Assembly: GCF_001591485.1 (NCBI RefSeq)
Contig: NZ_BCUZ01000004.1
Location: 1 to 64,000, forward strand
DNA: 64,000 nucleotides
Direction of reading: 5' to 3'
Source of the DNA: Neobacillus fumarioli NBRC 102428
Lineage (GTDB): Bacteria > Bacillota > Bacilli > Bacillales > Cytobacillaceae
The translations under genes and the position numbers were made by a program. A model generated the notes under the pieces. That model worked only from the letters and a program-made list of their open reading frames with translations. It was not told the origin of the DNA and made no database searches. Shown piece after piece: positions 47,901-57,454 of this stretch (its first letter is position 1; each line of letters opens with the position of its first letter).

Positions 47901-48284
47901 TTGAATACATTTTTTGCACTGATTATCATCATCGCCGTTGTCGGCATCTATATGATTATCACTTATTTTTATCAAAAGCGAATTGTGAAGACGCTGACGG
48001 AAGAAGAATTCCGGGCGGGATATAGAAAGGCCCAGCTGATCGATGTCCGTGAACCGAACGAATTTGATTCAGGCCATATTTTAGGAGCCCGCAATATTCC
48101 GATGTCACAGATCAGAATGCGGTTGAAGGAAATTCGTCCGGACAAGCCGGTTTATCTATATTGTCAAAGCGGAATACGCAGTGCTCGTGCTGCACAATTC
48201 CTATATCGCAAAGGCTATAAAGATCTATCCCAGCTCCAAGGCGGATTCAAAAAATGGACTGGTAAAGTAAAGGCGAAGAAATAA
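47901..48284 (+). CDS. yqhL: Membrane-anchored rhodanese-domain protein (YqhL)
   Basis: 127 residues: one N-terminal transmembrane helix (FFALIIIIAVVGIYMIITYFY) and a cytosolic rhodanese domain with the active-site Cys in YLYCQSGIRSARAA. Rhodaneses transfer sulfane sulfur; the acceptor here is unknown. The TTG at 47901-47903 is 10 nt from AAAGGGG and gives the length I recall for B. subtilis YqhL. The open frame upstream to 47796 has no ribosome site. Confidence 0.9.
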   Translation: MNTFFALIIIIAVVGIYMIITYFYQKRIVKTLTEEEFRAGYRKAQLIDVREPNEFDSGHILGARNIPMSQIRMRLKEIRPDKPVYLYCQSGIRSARAAQFLYRKGYKDLSQLQGGFKKWTGKVKAKK

Positions 48285-48312
48285 AAGGTTTCGGAGGTTC
48301 CGAAGCCTTTTT
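48283..48312 (+). terminator. yqhL terminator
   Basis: Stem AAGG-TTTCGGA / TCCGAA-GCCTT followed by TTTTT, right after the yqhL stop. Confidence 0.75.
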
Positions 48313-48323
48313 CACATTTATAG

Positions 48324-48358
48324 AAAAATAGGGGATGCAGCGCGCATCCCCTATTTTT
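48324..48358 (-). terminator. gcv operon terminator
   Basis: Perfect 15-bp stem AAAAATAGGGGATGC / GCATCCCCTATTTTT with a 5-nt loop, abutting the gcvPB stop. Confidence 0.88.
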
Positions 48359-49821
48359 CATGAATCCTTTTGATATTTTAAAATTGGTTTCCGGGCAGCT
48401 GTTGTTTCGTCTAAGCGACCGACAACGGTTGTATGCGGTGCTTCCTGGACAATTTCCGGATTTTCCTCTGCCTCTTTGGCAATTTGGATCATCGTCTCGA
48501 TGAAGGAATCGAGCGTTTCTTTTGATTCTGTTTCCGTCGGCTCAATCATGATACATTCTTCTACGTTCAGCGGGAAGTAAATGGTTGGCGGATGGAAACC
48601 GAAATCAAGAAGTCTCTTGGCAATATCAAGAGTCCGTACACCCAATTTCTTCTGACGTCTGCCGCTTAAGACGAATTCATGCTTGCAATGCTGGTCAAAC
48701 GGCAGATCGTAATATTCTGCCAGTCTTCTCATCATATAGTTGGCGTTTAACACGGCATTTTCCGTTACGGCTTTTAGTCCATCTGGTCCCATTGAACGAA
48801 TATACGTATAGGCACGAACATTAATGCCAAAGTTGCCGTAGAACGGCTTCACGCGGCCGATCGATTGCGGGCGGTCATAATCAAGGACAAACTCTTCCCC
48901 GCGTTTAACAAGAACCGGTTTTGGCAGGAATGGGATCAGATCACTCTTCACCCCGACAGGGCCTGAGCCCGGGCCGCCGCCGCCGTGCGGACCTGTAAAG
49001 GTTTTATGAAGATTTAAGTGAACAACATCAAAGCCCATGTCGCCAGGTCTTGCTTTTGATAAGACAGCATTCAAGTTTGCCCCATCATAATACACTTTTC
49101 CTCCTGCTTCATGAATAATGTCGGCAATTTCCAAGATATGTTCTTCAAATAAGCCAAGTGTATTCGGGTTTGTCAGCATTAATGCCGCTGTATCTTCACC
49201 CACAACTCTCCTTAAATCTTCAAGGTCGACTAAACCTTTTTCATTTGATTTAACAGTGATGGTCTCAAAACCGGCAACGGTTGCGGATGCCGGATTTGTG
49301 CCGTGTGCAGAGTCAGGAACAATCACCTTCGTACGCTTTGTATCGCCGTTTGCCTCATGATAAGCACGAATCAGCATCAATCCCGTCCATTCTCCATGGG
49401 CACCTGCTGCCGGTTGTAGAGTTACTTCATCCATGCCAGTAATTTCTTTTAAGTGCTGCTGCAAGTCATACATAAGCTCCAGTGCTCCTTGAACCGAGCT
49501 TTCATCTTGCAGCGGATGGATATGGGCAAATCCATTATAGCGGGCTACATTTTCATTGATTTTCGGATTATATTTCATCGTACATGAACCAAGAGGGTAA
49601 AAACCTGAGTCAAGCCCGTGGTTTCTTTTGGAAAGAGCCGTATAATGCCGCATGATATCAAGCTCAGAAACCTCAGGAAGACCGGGCTCTTCTTCACGCA
49701 AATATCCTTCTGGCAGAAGTCCATTCAGGTCTAATGCTGGCACATCCATTTCTGGAAGACTGTATCCGATCCGTCCGGGTGTACTACATTCAAAAATGAG
49801 CTTTTGATCTTGATTATGCAT
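48358..49821 (-). CDS. gcvPB: Glycine dehydrogenase (decarboxylating) subunit 2
   Basis: PLP-bearing half of the split P-protein of the glycine cleavage system. The PLP lysine lies in [20 protein letters not shown] near residue 275, with [20 protein letters not shown] just before it. The 487 residues match the family. It overlaps gcvPA by 8 bp. Together they decarboxylate glycine and pass the aminomethyl group to lipoylated GcvH (not encoded here). Confidence 0.98.
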   Translation of the reverse strand: MHNQDQKLIFECSTPGRIGYSLPEMDVPALDLNGLLPEGYLREEEPGLPEVSELDIMRHYTALSKRNHGLDSGFYPLGSCTMKYNPKINENVARYNGFAHIHPLQDESSVQGALELMYDLQQHLKEITGMDEVTLQPAAGAHGEWTGLMLIRAYHEANGDTKRTKVIVPDSAHGTNPASATVAGFETITVKSNEKGLVDLEDLRRVVGEDTAALMLTNPNTLGLFEEHILEIADIIHEAGGKVYYDGANLNAVLSKARPGDMGFDVVHLNLHKTFTGPHGGGGPGSGPVGVKSDLIPFLPKPVLVKRGEEFVLDYDRPQSIGRVKPFYGNFGINVRAYTYIRSMGPDGLKAVTENAVLNANYMMRRLAEYYDLPFDQHCKHEFVLSGRRQKKLGVRTLDIAKRLLDFGFHPPTIYFPLNVEECIMIEPTETESKETLDSFIETMIQIAKEAEENPEIVQEAPHTTVVGRLDETTAARKPILKYQKDS

Positions 49822-51160
49822 GCAAATCCCCCAATTCTCTCACTAACATATCGATTTCTTCCTTCGTCCTTTGTTCAGTCACCGCGATCAGCATATGGTT
49901 CGCTAGTTCCGGATAATCTCGGCCCAAATCGTAGCCGCCAATAATTCCTTTTTCCAGCAGCTTTTGATTCAATTCTTTTACTGGTTTATTGCATTTCACA
50001 ACAAATTCATTAAAGGAATGGCCGTCGTAAACTACGGTAAAGCCGGCTTCTTTAAAAGCCTTTTTGGCATAATGTGCTTTTTGTATATTGGCAGCAGCCA
50101 TTTCACGGACACCCTTTTTCCCAAGAGCGGTCATCGCAACAGAGGCAGCCAGTGCATTTAAGGCTTGGTTTGAACAGATGTTGGATGTTGCTTTATCACG
50201 GCGGATATGCTGTTCACGAGCCTGGAGCGTTAAGACAAATCCTCTGCGCCCTTGATCATCTGTTGTTTGGCCGACAAGACGTCCAGGAACTTTACGCATT
50301 AATTTGCTGGTTACAGCAAAATAGCCGCAGTGTGGTCCTCCAAAACCTGATGGGATTCCGAATGGTTGTGCATCGCCAACGACAATATCTGCACCAAATT
50401 TCCCTGGTGGTGTTAATACGCCGAGTGATAATGGATTACTGGAAACAACAAACATCGCTTTATGGTCATGGATTACTTCCTCAAGTTCTTTTAATGGTTC
50501 AATGCGGCCAAAGAAGTTTGGATATTGTACAATTACTGCCGCAGTGTCTTCACCAGTCAACTCTTTCAGTTGGGCAAGATCGGTTATTCCATCATTCAAT
50601 GGAACTTCAATCACATTCAAATTCTGGCCTTTTGCATATGTTTTCAAGACATCACGGTATTCAGGATGTACAGCACTTGAAACAATAATGTTTTTTCGTT
50701 TTGTGTGACCGCAAGCGAGCATTGCTGCTTCTGCAAGAGCGGTGCCGCCATCATACATTGACGAGTTGGCAACATCCATTCCGGTTAATTCACAAATCAT
50801 CGTTTGAAATTCAAAAATTGCCTGTAACTCCCCTTGAGAAATTTCCGGCTGATATGGAGTATAGGCTGTATAAAACTCTGATCTCGAAATAACATGATCT
50901 ACAATCACCGGGGTATAGTGGTCATAAACGCCGGCTCCAAGGAAGGAGATATTTTCTTTCAAATCGGCATTTCGCTTTGAAAGCTTATATAATTCCTTCA
51001 TCAAAGATGATTCCGACTTAGCTGGTTTAATGTTTAATTCCCCTTTAAACCGGACTTGTTCCGGAATATCGCCAAAAAGCTCATCCACACTTGAAATGCC
51101 AATCGCTTCAAGCATGGCCTTCTGATCTTGTTCTGTCATAGGTAAATAGCGGTGTTTCAT
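49814..51160 (-). CDS. gcvPA: Glycine dehydrogenase (decarboxylating) subunit 1
   Basis: Partner half of the split P-protein, fold-type I PLP fold without the PLP lysine. Family blocks are [51 protein letters not shown] and [17 protein letters not shown]. The 448 residues match the family. It follows gcvT by 18 bp, giving the usual Bacillus gcvT-gcvPA-gcvPB order. Confidence 0.98.
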   Translation of the reverse strand: MKHRYLPMTEQDQKAMLEAIGISSVDELFGDIPEQVRFKGELNIKPAKSESSLMKELYKLSKRNADLKENISFLGAGVYDHYTPVIVDHVISRSEFYTAYTPYQPEISQGELQAIFEFQTMICELTGMDVANSSMYDGGTALAEAAMLACGHTKRKNIIVSSAVHPEYRDVLKTYAKGQNLNVIEVPLNDGITDLAQLKELTGEDTAAVIVQYPNFFGRIEPLKELEEVIHDHKAMFVVSSNPLSLGVLTPPGKFGADIVVGDAQPFGIPSGFGGPHCGYFAVTSKLMRKVPGRLVGQTTDDQGRRGFVLTLQAREQHIRRDKATSNICSNQALNALAASVAMTALGKKGVREMAAANIQKAHYAKKAFKEAGFTVVYDGHSFNEFVVKCNKPVKELNQKLLEKGIIGGYDLGRDYPELANHMLIAVTEQRTKEEIDMLVRELGDLHA

Positions 51161-51178
51161 ACTCTCGTCCCTCCGTGA

Positions 51179-52279
51179 TTACTTTGCTCTTTTATAAAAA
51201 GGTGTTGGAACAACTTTCGCTTTTAAACGTTTCCCGCGAATTTCTACTTCGACTTCTGTATCCAACGCGGTAAATTCGGATGCAAGTAAGGCAAGGCCGA
51301 CATTTTTCTTTAATGTTGGCGATTGTGTGCCTGTGGTTACCTCGCCGATTAGCTTCTCGCCTTTATAAACTGGATAGCCGTGGCGCGGGATGCCTCGATC
51401 AATCATTTCAATCCCGGCAATTTTTCTAGACAGGCCAGTTTCTTTTTGATGTAATAATGCTGCTTTACCGAGAAAATCTGCTTCTTTATTCAACTTTACG
51501 GCAAAGCCGATTCCTGCTTCTAATGGGGAAATTTCCGGTGATAATTCCTGACCGTAAAGAGCTAAATTCGCTTCAAAGCGTAAGGTATCTCGGGCACCCA
51601 ATCCGCACGGGATCACCCCTTCTTCTTCCCCGGCAGCTAAAATCTCTTTCCAAAGCTTTGTTGCATCTTGGGAATCACAATAAATTTCAAATCCATCTTC
51701 CCCTGTATAACCAGTTCTTGAAACAAGTGCTTTCTTGCCATTTATGCTGACTTCCTGCTGGAATTTGAAAAAGCCAATCTTGCTTAAATCTGTACTTGTA
51801 AGTTTTTGCAACACTTTTTCAGCAAGCGGACCTTGGAGTGCAAGTTGGGCAGTTTGCTCTGATAAGTTGACTAAGCTAACATCACCATCTAAGTGAGTTT
51901 CAAGCCAAGCGTAGTCTTTTTCGATATTAGAAGCATTGACCACAAGAAGATAATGATCGTCTGCGATTTTGTATACGAGAAGATCATCGACGGTTCCGCC
52001 GTTTTCATAACACATCGCAGTATACTGGGCGCCTCCGTCTTTTATTTTGGCTATGTCGTTGGTTAGCATTTTTTGTAAATACTTCAAACTGTCAACGCCT
52101 TTTACCTCGATCTCTCCCATATGGGAAACGTCGAACAAACCAGCTCTATTACGGACAGCTTCATGCTCTTCCTTAATGCTAGTGAATTGAACCGGTAGCT
52201 CCCATCCGCCGAAATCGATTGTTTTTCCCCCATATTCCTTGTAAACATCAAACAGTGGTGTACGCTTTAAATTTGTCAT
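51179..52279 (-). CDS. gcvT: Aminomethyltransferase (glycine cleavage T protein)
   Basis: Folate-dependent T protein: releases ammonia and makes 5,10-methylene-THF from the aminomethyl-lipoyl GcvH. N-terminal GGWELPVQF and [11 protein letters not shown], then [15 protein letters not shown] and [21 protein letters not shown]. The ATG at 52277-52279, preceded by AAAGGAGA, gives 366 residues; the open frame upstream to 52339 is rejected. A tandem glycine riboswitch lies about 150 bp upstream. Confidence 0.97.
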   Translation of the reverse strand: MTNLKRTPLFDVYKEYGGKTIDFGGWELPVQFTSIKEEHEAVRNRAGLFDVSHMGEIEVKGVDSLKYLQKMLTNDIAKIKDGGAQYTAMCYENGGTVDDLLVYKIADDHYLLVVNASNIEKDYAWLETHLDGDVSLVNLSEQTAQLALQGPLAEKVLQKLTSTDLSKIGFFKFQQEVSINGKKALVSRTGYTGEDGFEIYCDSQDATKLWKEILAAGEEEGVIPCGLGARDTLRFEANLALYGQELSPEISPLEAGIGFAVKLNKEADFLGKAALLHQKETGLSRKIAGIEMIDRGIPRHGYPVYKGEKLIGEVTTGTQSPTLKKNVGLALLASEFTALDTEVEVEIRGKRLKAKVVPTPFYKRAK

Positions 52280-52385
52280 CGCTAATCTCCTTTCCAGTAC
52301 ATTTCCTTGTAAAAAGCTATCTTGCAGAAATAATTTCAAAGTTAAATTAGCAGCTTATCTTTTTTCAATAAATCGTTTTGTACAG

Positions 52386-52433
52386 AAAAAAGGACAGAAA
52401 CCTCCCTTGAAATAAGGAAGGTCCCTGTCCTTT
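52386..52433 (-). terminator. Riboswitch-controlled terminator before gcvT
   Basis: Long stem built on AAAGGACAGGGACCTTCCTT and AAGGGAGGTTTCTGTCCTTT, followed by TTTT on the minus strand. It begins within the 3' edge of the second aptamer (AGGACAG), so folding of that aptamer can compete with it. Confidence 0.85.
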
Positions 52434-52584
52434 CACCTGAAAGTTTAACCGAAAAAACGGCTTTCCCCTTGGGTGGCTGCATGAAAACAGCACTCTCCAG
52501 AGCTGCGTCTAACAAGAGTTCTTTTGCCTGAGAGATTCACGTCATGTTTGCTCCTTCGGCGCTACAAAGTAGTCTCTCCCCTTG
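52428..52584 (-). promoter_or_regulatory. Tandem glycine riboswitch (gcvT leader)
   Basis: Two aptamers on the minus strand carry the known glycine riboswitch consensus. Aptamer I shows GGGGAGAG, GCCGAAGGAGCAA and CTCTCAGGCAAAAG. Aptamer II shows CTCTGGAGAG, CCACCCAAGGGGAAA and CTTTCAGGTGAAAGGACAG. They lie directly upstream of the terminator and the gcv genes. In this class glycine binding turns the operon on. The remaining gap to yqhH (52585-52770) holds only AT-rich promoter-like sequence. Confidence 0.95.
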
Positions 52585-52770
52585 TTTTCATCCGCATCTA
52601 TAATATTTTTCAATTTGGTGATACTAATTATACCTATAAAATAAATTAGCATATTGAAATATTTTAAACTTTCAAAGCTATTATCATCCTACCATTAAGA
52701 GCATACATTGGGCAATCATTTTTTTGAAAAGATAAACAGTTAAAATCTGTATGAAAAGGAGATGATCCTC

Positions 52771-54459
52771 ATGACAGTTGAAATCGAATTCGATTCTTCG
52801 TGGCAAGATGAGTTTTTGCAGAGAATCGATCAAGATGGGCCATGGGGAAACTGGGAGCTCGTTAGACTTGCCATTGAAGTTGAAAAGCATCTAGTTATTC
52901 CCGAATTTGAGGGCTTGCAAGCGCCGAAGCATCTGCCGAATTTAACCCCTCTCCCACACCAGCTGGAAACGGCCAAACAAGTCATTGAAAATATGAATGG
53001 AAAAGCGATTCTTGCCGATGAAGTCGGGCTTGGGAAAACGATTGAAGCTGGATTAATTCTCAAAGAATACATGATTCGCGGCTTGGTGAAAAAAGTGCTG
53101 ATTCTAGTGCCCGCCTCCTTGGTAACCCAATGGTCTATGGAGTTAAACAGCAAATTTTACATACCTGCAGTAAGCCAAAAGAAAAGCTACGTATGGGAGC
53201 AGTGTGATGTCGTTGTATCTTCCATTGACACAGCAAAGCGAAACCCGCATCGGGATATTATTTTCCGGCAAAATTATGACCTAATTATTATTGATGAAGC
53301 CCATAAACTTAAAAACAATAAAACAAAAAACTACGAATTTGTTCAGAATTTAAAAAAGAAATTTTGTTTATTGTTAACGGCGACACCGATCCAAAACCGA
53401 ATTGAAGAAATTTTCAACCTCGTCTCCCTGCTGAAGCCGGGACACTTGGGCAGTCAAACGGCCTTTTACGAAAAATATAAAAAGGATTCCCGCTCCTTAA
53501 ACGATAACGAACACTTAAAAGAACTTGTTAATAAAGTCATGGTCCGAAATCGCCGCGCCGATACAGGGATTGAATGGACAAAACGCCATGTTGAAACGAT
53601 TCCAATCGATTTCTCAGATACAGAAAGAGAGCTATATGAGACCATTTATAATTTAAAAAATGAAAGCGATTGGATTCAAGGCTCCAGTTTTTCCGTTATG
53701 ACATTGCAACGGGAAGCCTGCAGCAGCAGAGAAGCCGTTTATTATACCTTACGAAATATGCTGCAGAAAAAAGAAAATCCAACGCAAGCTTTCAAGGATC
53801 AAATCGAATCTCTCATGAAAAAGGTGGAAGCAGTTCAAACCAATTCAAAAGCGAAAAAAGCACTGGAATTAATTCAGCAAATTAATGATAAAGTGATTAT
53901 TTTCACCGAGTATCGAGCAACCCAATTGTTCTTGCAATGGTTTTTAAAACAGCATGGGATTACATCCGTACCGTTTCGCGGCGGTTTTAAACGCGGAAAA
54001 AAAGATTGGATGCGCGAATTGTTTCAAAAACGCGCTCAGGTGTTAATTGCAACCGAAGCGGGCGGAGAAGGAATTAACCTGCAATTTTGCCACCATATCA
54101 TCAACTTTGACCTTCCATGGAACCCAATGAGACTTGAGCAGCGCATCGGACGGGTTCATCGGCTTGGACAGGAGCAGGATGTTAAGATCTATAATTTTGC
54201 GATAAAAAATACGGTGGAAGAACATATTTTAAAACTGTTATACGAGAAAATTGATTTATTTGAAAAGGTCATTGGAGAACTCGATGATATTTTAACGAAA
54301 CTGGAATTTGGCAATATGGAAGATCATTTAATTGACATTTTCGGTGCATCCTCCTCCGAGGGGGAAATGAGGATTAAAATGGAAAATTTATCATCCATGA
54401 TTGAATTTGCACAGAGCATGAAGAAAGGAGAAACACATGCAGCAGCAGGAAATTCATAA
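52771..54459 (+). CDS. yqhH: SNF2-family helicase-like ATPase (YqhH)
   Basis: DEAD/DEAH superfamily-2 SNF2/RapA-type ATPase of 562 residues. Walker A LADEVGLGKTIEAG near residue 75, DEAH box IIIDEAHKLKN, motif III LTATPIQN, then the C-terminal helicase half with EAGGEGINLQFC and QRIGRVHRLGQ. There are no extra RapA-type domains. Its role is not established; nucleic acid remodelling is implied. The ATG at 52771 is 9 nt from AAGGAG, and an ATG three codons earlier abuts that site. It overlaps yqhG by 23 bp. Confidence 0.93.
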   Translation: MTVEIEFDSSWQDEFLQRIDQDGPWGNWELVRLAIEVEKHLVIPEFEGLQAPKHLPNLTPLPHQLETAKQVIENMNGKAILADEVGLGKTIEAGLILKEYMIRGLVKKVLILVPASLVTQWSMELNSKFYIPAVSQKKSYVWEQCDVVVSSIDTAKRNPHRDIIFRQNYDLIIIDEAHKLKNNKTKNYEFVQNLKKKFCLLLTATPIQNRIEEIFNLVSLLKPGHLGSQTAFYEKYKKDSRSLNDNEHLKELVNKVMVRNRRADTGIEWTKRHVETIPIDFSDTERELYETIYNLKNESDWIQGSSFSVMTLQREACSSREAVYYTLRNMLQKKENPTQAFKDQIESLMKKVEAVQTNSKAKKALELIQQINDKVIIFTEYRATQLFLQWFLKQHGITSVPFRGGFKRGKKDWMRELFQKRAQVLIATEAGGEGINLQFCHHIINFDLPWNPMRLEQRIGRVHRLGQEQDVKIYNFAIKNTVEEHILKLLYEKIDLFEKVIGELDDILTKLEFGNMEDHLIDIFGASSSEGEMRIKMENLSSMIEFAQSMKKGETHAAAGNS

Positions 54460-55231
54460 CTTTCTTTTAAAATACTTTCAAGCCAACGACTGTCCAATTC
54501 TTGAAAATCACAGTGGTTATATGACCGTGCAATTAACAATTGAAATGGATAAAGAACTGATGAACCGTCCCTTTTACTGGCATTATTTAGAGAAAACCGG
54601 CGGCATCCCGAATCCGGCGAAGTTAACACTCATTACGGATCCAAATTCTGTCCCTGAAGACATAAAAGGGGAAATCATTCATTTTGGTTCGCCGCGTCTG
54701 CATCAAATCTTTGCCTCAACCAAAAATTTAGCCAGATACATCCGGCTGTACGAAAATCATGAAAATGGGAGCAGGAAAACTCCTTTGCTTCCCTGGCTTT
54801 GTCTAAACGTAAAAATATCTTATCAGTGCGACCGCAAACGGGATGTTTTTAAATCCATCGGCCTGCAGCTGATCAATGGACAGATGGTCGAGAACTTTCA
54901 TGAACGGTTGCTGAACATATCGCTGACACCGAAAATTCCGGATTATTCGTTTACCTTATCACCATTAGTAAAACCAAAAAGCGGGATCTTGCGGATTGAA
55001 AACTATTTAAAATCAGCCATTTATCAAGATGACCATTCATGGGCAGAAGAAGCGAGAAAACGCTGGGAAAAGGATTTACGCTTGTTGGAACACTTCTATG
55101 AAGACATTGAAGAAGGAAATGAAGCTTATGAAACGGAGAAAAAAGCGCTCCAGGAACAATATGAACCGAAAATTAAAATCTCCTTCATAAATGGAGGGCT
55201 ATTTTACTTAACCGAAAAGGCGATCGTATAA
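54437..55231 (+). CDS. yqhG: YqhG family protein
   Basis: Conserved Bacillaceae protein of 264 residues, function unknown. It always pairs with yqhH in the genomes I recall, and here overlaps it by 23 bp, so the two may work together. No signal peptide or membrane segment. N-terminal YFQANDCPILENHSGYMTVQL and a C-terminal helical, acidic stretch (EDIEEGNEAYETEKKALQEQY). I recognise no enzyme motif. Confidence 0.9.
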   Translation: MQQQEIHNFLLKYFQANDCPILENHSGYMTVQLTIEMDKELMNRPFYWHYLEKTGGIPNPAKLTLITDPNSVPEDIKGEIIHFGSPRLHQIFASTKNLARYIRLYENHENGSRKTPLLPWLCLNVKISYQCDRKRDVFKSIGLQLINGQMVENFHERLLNISLTPKIPDYSFTLSPLVKPKSGILRIENYLKSAIYQDDHSWAEEARKRWEKDLRLLEHFYEDIEEGNEAYETEKKALQEQYEPKIKISFINGGLFYLTEKAIV

Positions 55232-55240
55232 GCATAAAAA

Positions 55241-55267
55241 TCCCCCAAGTCACATTCACTTGGGGGA
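55241..55267 (-). terminator. yqzE terminator
   Basis: Perfect 10-bp stem TCCCCCAAGT / ACTTGGGGGA with a 7-nt loop. The U-run (TTTTTATG) is on the minus strand, so it ends yqzE; it also lies just past the convergent yqhG. Confidence 0.8.
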
Positions 55268-55272
55268 AGAAG

Positions 55273-55494
55273 TTACTTCCAAAAGCCGAATTTTAAAGAC
55301 CGTTTCCTTTCCGTTTTCCGTCTTTTTTGAACCTCAATATAAAGAATGTACGGCAAGATTCCGAACAAGCGATACCACAAGGATGCTTTGTTCTCTTTTT
55401 TCTCAAGACGTAGCCGTTTTCGTTCCTCTTTTGGCTGATCAGCGTATTTCACAATGGTTTGTGTCATGTATTTTACATAATCATTTGTTTTCAT
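55273..55494 (-). CDS. yqzE: YqzE family small protein
   Basis: Small basic protein of 73 residues (MKTNDYVKYMTQTIVKYADQ at the N-terminus, then a Lys/Arg/Glu-rich stretch and a hydrophobic LFGILPYILYIEV). It matches YqzE, which follows comGG in Bacillus. Function unknown. The ATG at 55492-55494 with an AGGTG-type site is chosen over the longer frame to 55551. Confidence 0.82.
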   Translation of the reverse strand: MKTNDYVKYMTQTIVKYADQPKEERKRLRLEKKENKASLWYRLFGILPYILYIEVQKRRKTERKRSLKFGFWK

Positions 55495-55558
55495 CGGATA
55501 CACCTGCCTAATTTTTACGTTACCAGTATGTCCATTTTGAGCTTTTTTCAAACCACTG

Positions 55559-55936
55559 TTAATCCACCCATTTTATTAATTTTTTTTGCTTAGTATCAAA
55601 GAAACCTTTGCCAATGATCATCTCTCCTGAATTTAGACGAAGAGTAAATTGGATCTTTTGAATATCGCCGGTAAGAGCATCAGCCAGAAAATCTACTCTT
55701 CCATTTTGAAAATGGAAAGTTCCTTTTGCAGGAGCTTTCCCGTCAGACTGAAAACTTTTTTCAACTTTCTTCACCGATGAAAGGAAATAAAGTTCCTCCT
55801 GCATCATGATCAATGTTTCATGCGCCTGTTTTCTTTGCGCTAACATAAGCTCTACATTCATGGAGAAAAAGGCAAGAAAAACAATGAGCAGACAGAGGAC
55901 AAGCGGATAGGTAAACCCTTTCTCATTCCCTTTCAT
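55559..55936 (-). CDS. comGG: Competence pseudopilin ComGG
   Basis: Minor pseudopilin of the DNA-uptake pilus. N-terminal GFTYPLVLCLLIVFLAFFSM gives one hydrophobic segment at the pilin position; the rest is soluble. It lacks the classic E at +5. The ATG at 55934-55936 overlaps the comGF stop (ATGA). 125 residues, as in Bacillus. Last gene of the comG operon. Confidence 0.85.
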   Translation of the reverse strand: MKGNEKGFTYPLVLCLLIVFLAFFSMNVELMLAQRKQAHETLIMMQEELYFLSSVKKVEKSFQSDGKAPAKGTFHFQNGRVDFLADALTGDIQKIQFTLRLNSGEMIIGKGFFDTKQKKLIKWVD

Positions 55937-56412
55937 GGTGCTGCATTCCAATCTACATAGGAATAGGCAATAATAGAATATTCTTTCCCGGAAAAATCTT
56001 GTACGGTCACTTTTACAGCGTTCGGAAGGACCGAAAAAGAATACTGGGAAACATTTTGCAGGACAATCTCATGTCCTAAAGAATTCACTTGTCTGCGCAG
56101 ATTTGTCCCGTATTTCTCATATTGAACCGTCTCGCTTTCCTTTGTTAATAACAGCCTGCCTGATTGAACCTCTGCTTTTATTGATTGATGTATTTCTTTC
56201 TTAAATTGACTGGCAAAATCAGCCCATTCCATCTTCTGTAATGCTGCTTGCGAAGGCCTATTGTTAAGCATTATTTGGAAAATAGGGGCCATAAAGAAAA
56301 TAATTAAGGAAAAAATCGATAAAGCAAACAATGCCTCAATCAATGTAAAAGCTTTTTCATTCAAGTTTGCCGCAAATTTCTGTCTTTGACAGCAAGGCAT
56401 TTTGCTTAACAC
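55933..56412 (-). CDS. comGF: Competence pseudopilin ComGF
   Basis: Minor pseudopilin with the prepilin-type motif KAFTLIEALFALSIFSLIIFF. The residue before Phe is Ala where Gly is usual, so processing by ComC may be slow or absent. 159 residues including an uncertain N-terminal extension. It overlaps comGE by more than 50 bp and comGG by 4 bp. Confidence 0.85.
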   Translation of the reverse strand: MLSKMPCCQRQKFAANLNEKAFTLIEALFALSIFSLIIFFMAPIFQIMLNNRPSQAALQKMEWADFASQFKKEIHQSIKAEVQSGRLLLTKESETVQYEKYGTNLRRQVNSLGHEIVLQNVSQYSFSVLPNAVKVTVQDFSGKEYSIIAYSYVDWNAAP

Positions 56413-56695
56413 TTATACATGCCTCCTTTTGACCGCGTGCACCAGAATCCCGCCAAGTGATGTCGTATTTCACTCCATTTTCCTGAAGGGAATAGTTCGT
56501 AAATGTTTGTGCCCCTCGCAATTTCCCCTGCAATTCTTCATACAAGATCTGTTGGGCTTTATTCTCGATCTCCAATTTCTTTGATTGTTGATTCATATCG
56601 ATTATGAGCGGGATCAAGAATAAACCAATCATGAACATTGCGGATAGTGACAAAAGCAATTCAAGCAAGAAAAATCCGTTATTGTTCCTTAACAT
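56357..56695 (-). CDS. comGE: Competence pseudopilin ComGE
   Basis: Minor pseudopilin: NNNGFFLLELLLSLSAMFMIG is a pilin-type N-terminus with Gly-Phe cleavage and Glu at +5. The ATG at 56693-56695 gives 112 residues; the frame extends six codons upstream. It overlaps comGD at its start and comGF at its end, so translation is probably coupled. Confidence 0.87.
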   Translation of the reverse strand: MLRNNNGFFLLELLLSLSAMFMIGLFLIPLIIDMNQQSKKLEIENKAQQILYEELQGKLRGAQTFTNYSLQENGVKYDITWRDSGARGQKEACISVKQNALLSKTEICGKLE

Positions 56696-57116
56696 AAAAC
56701 CTTCCCTTTCCAATCAAAAAGGTCAGCAAGTATTTTTTCTTTTCGCTTTGAATAATGATAGAGCCAAATTTGCTAATATTTCCGTCGGGCATGAATCTAA
56801 AGGTGAGAGGCAGGGAACCTTCTGTTATATAAAAATTTGCTGAATAGGTTCTTTCCACAATTGGCGGGGAAGAGGTGTTGACATACATATAATATTTATA
56901 TTCACTTGGCATAATCGTCACAGAAACTTCATGCTGGTGGGAAATGGCATAGGTTTGGGCATAATACAAATCTGCTTTAAGCTGGGTAAAAAACGCTGCC
57001 TCTTCCAATACCGAACGCTGCGGCTTTAAGGAGAAAACGGTAATCGAGGTAAGAATCATAAAAATGGAAAGAACAATAAGTGACTCTGTTAAAGTAAAAC
57101 CTCTTTGATTGTTCAT
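56679..57116 (-). CDS. comGD: Competence pseudopilin ComGD
   Basis: Minor pseudopilin of 145 residues. NQRGFTLTESLIVLSIFMILTS carries the prepilin peptidase site (Gly-Phe, Glu at +5) and hydrophobic helix. GspH-like soluble domain. Its start shares one base with the comGC stop, so the genes are tightly coupled. Confidence 0.92.
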   Translation of the reverse strand: MNNQRGFTLTESLIVLSIFMILTSITVFSLKPQRSVLEEAAFFTQLKADLYYAQTYAISHQHEVSVTIMPSEYKYYMYVNTSSPPIVERTYSANFYITEGSLPLTFRFMPDGNISKFGSIIIQSEKKKYLLTFLIGKGRFYVKEQ

Positions 57117-57436
57117 TATTCTTTAGCTACGGCCGTAACGGTCCCGTCAGGAGCAATTTCAACAGATCCGCCATTTCCACAGCCTTTTGTATCTTTTAAA
57201 TACCCTCCTGTTTTTAGTTCATCAAGGGTAGGAATTCTATTGTTATCCATTTGATAAGCTTGTACCTGCGCCTGAACCATCTTTACATATGCTTCGCACC
57301 CCTTTGTGTTAATATTTTTATTATGTTTCGTAACATTTGGGATCGTAATGATCAAGATGACCGAGATAATAAGCATAACGATCATCATCTCAATCAGGGT
57401 AAATCCTTTTTCATTATTTCGTTTTTTCAATTTCAT
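57116..57436 (-). CDS. comGC: Major competence pseudopilin ComGC
   Basis: Major pseudopilin of the competence pilus. NEKGFTLIEMMIVMLIISVI is a classic type IV prepilin leader and helix, cleaved after Gly by ComC. Two Cys further on (GCEAY, KGCGNGG) could form the intramolecular disulfide known in B. subtilis ComGC. The ATG at 57434-57436 is 8 nt after GGAGG, giving 106 residues. Confidence 0.96.
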   Translation of the reverse strand: MKLKKRNNEKGFTLIEMMIVMLIISVILIITIPNVTKHNKNINTKGCEAYVKMVQAQVQAYQMDNNRIPTLDELKTGGYLKDTKGCGNGGSVEIAPDGTVTAVAKE

Positions 57437-57454
57437 AATTTCAACCTCCAAATT

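Noticed and set aside
50074-50688. 204-codon plus-strand open frame
   Set aside because: Antisense shadow of gcvPA; the low-complexity Gln/Leu/His-rich translation is not protein-like.
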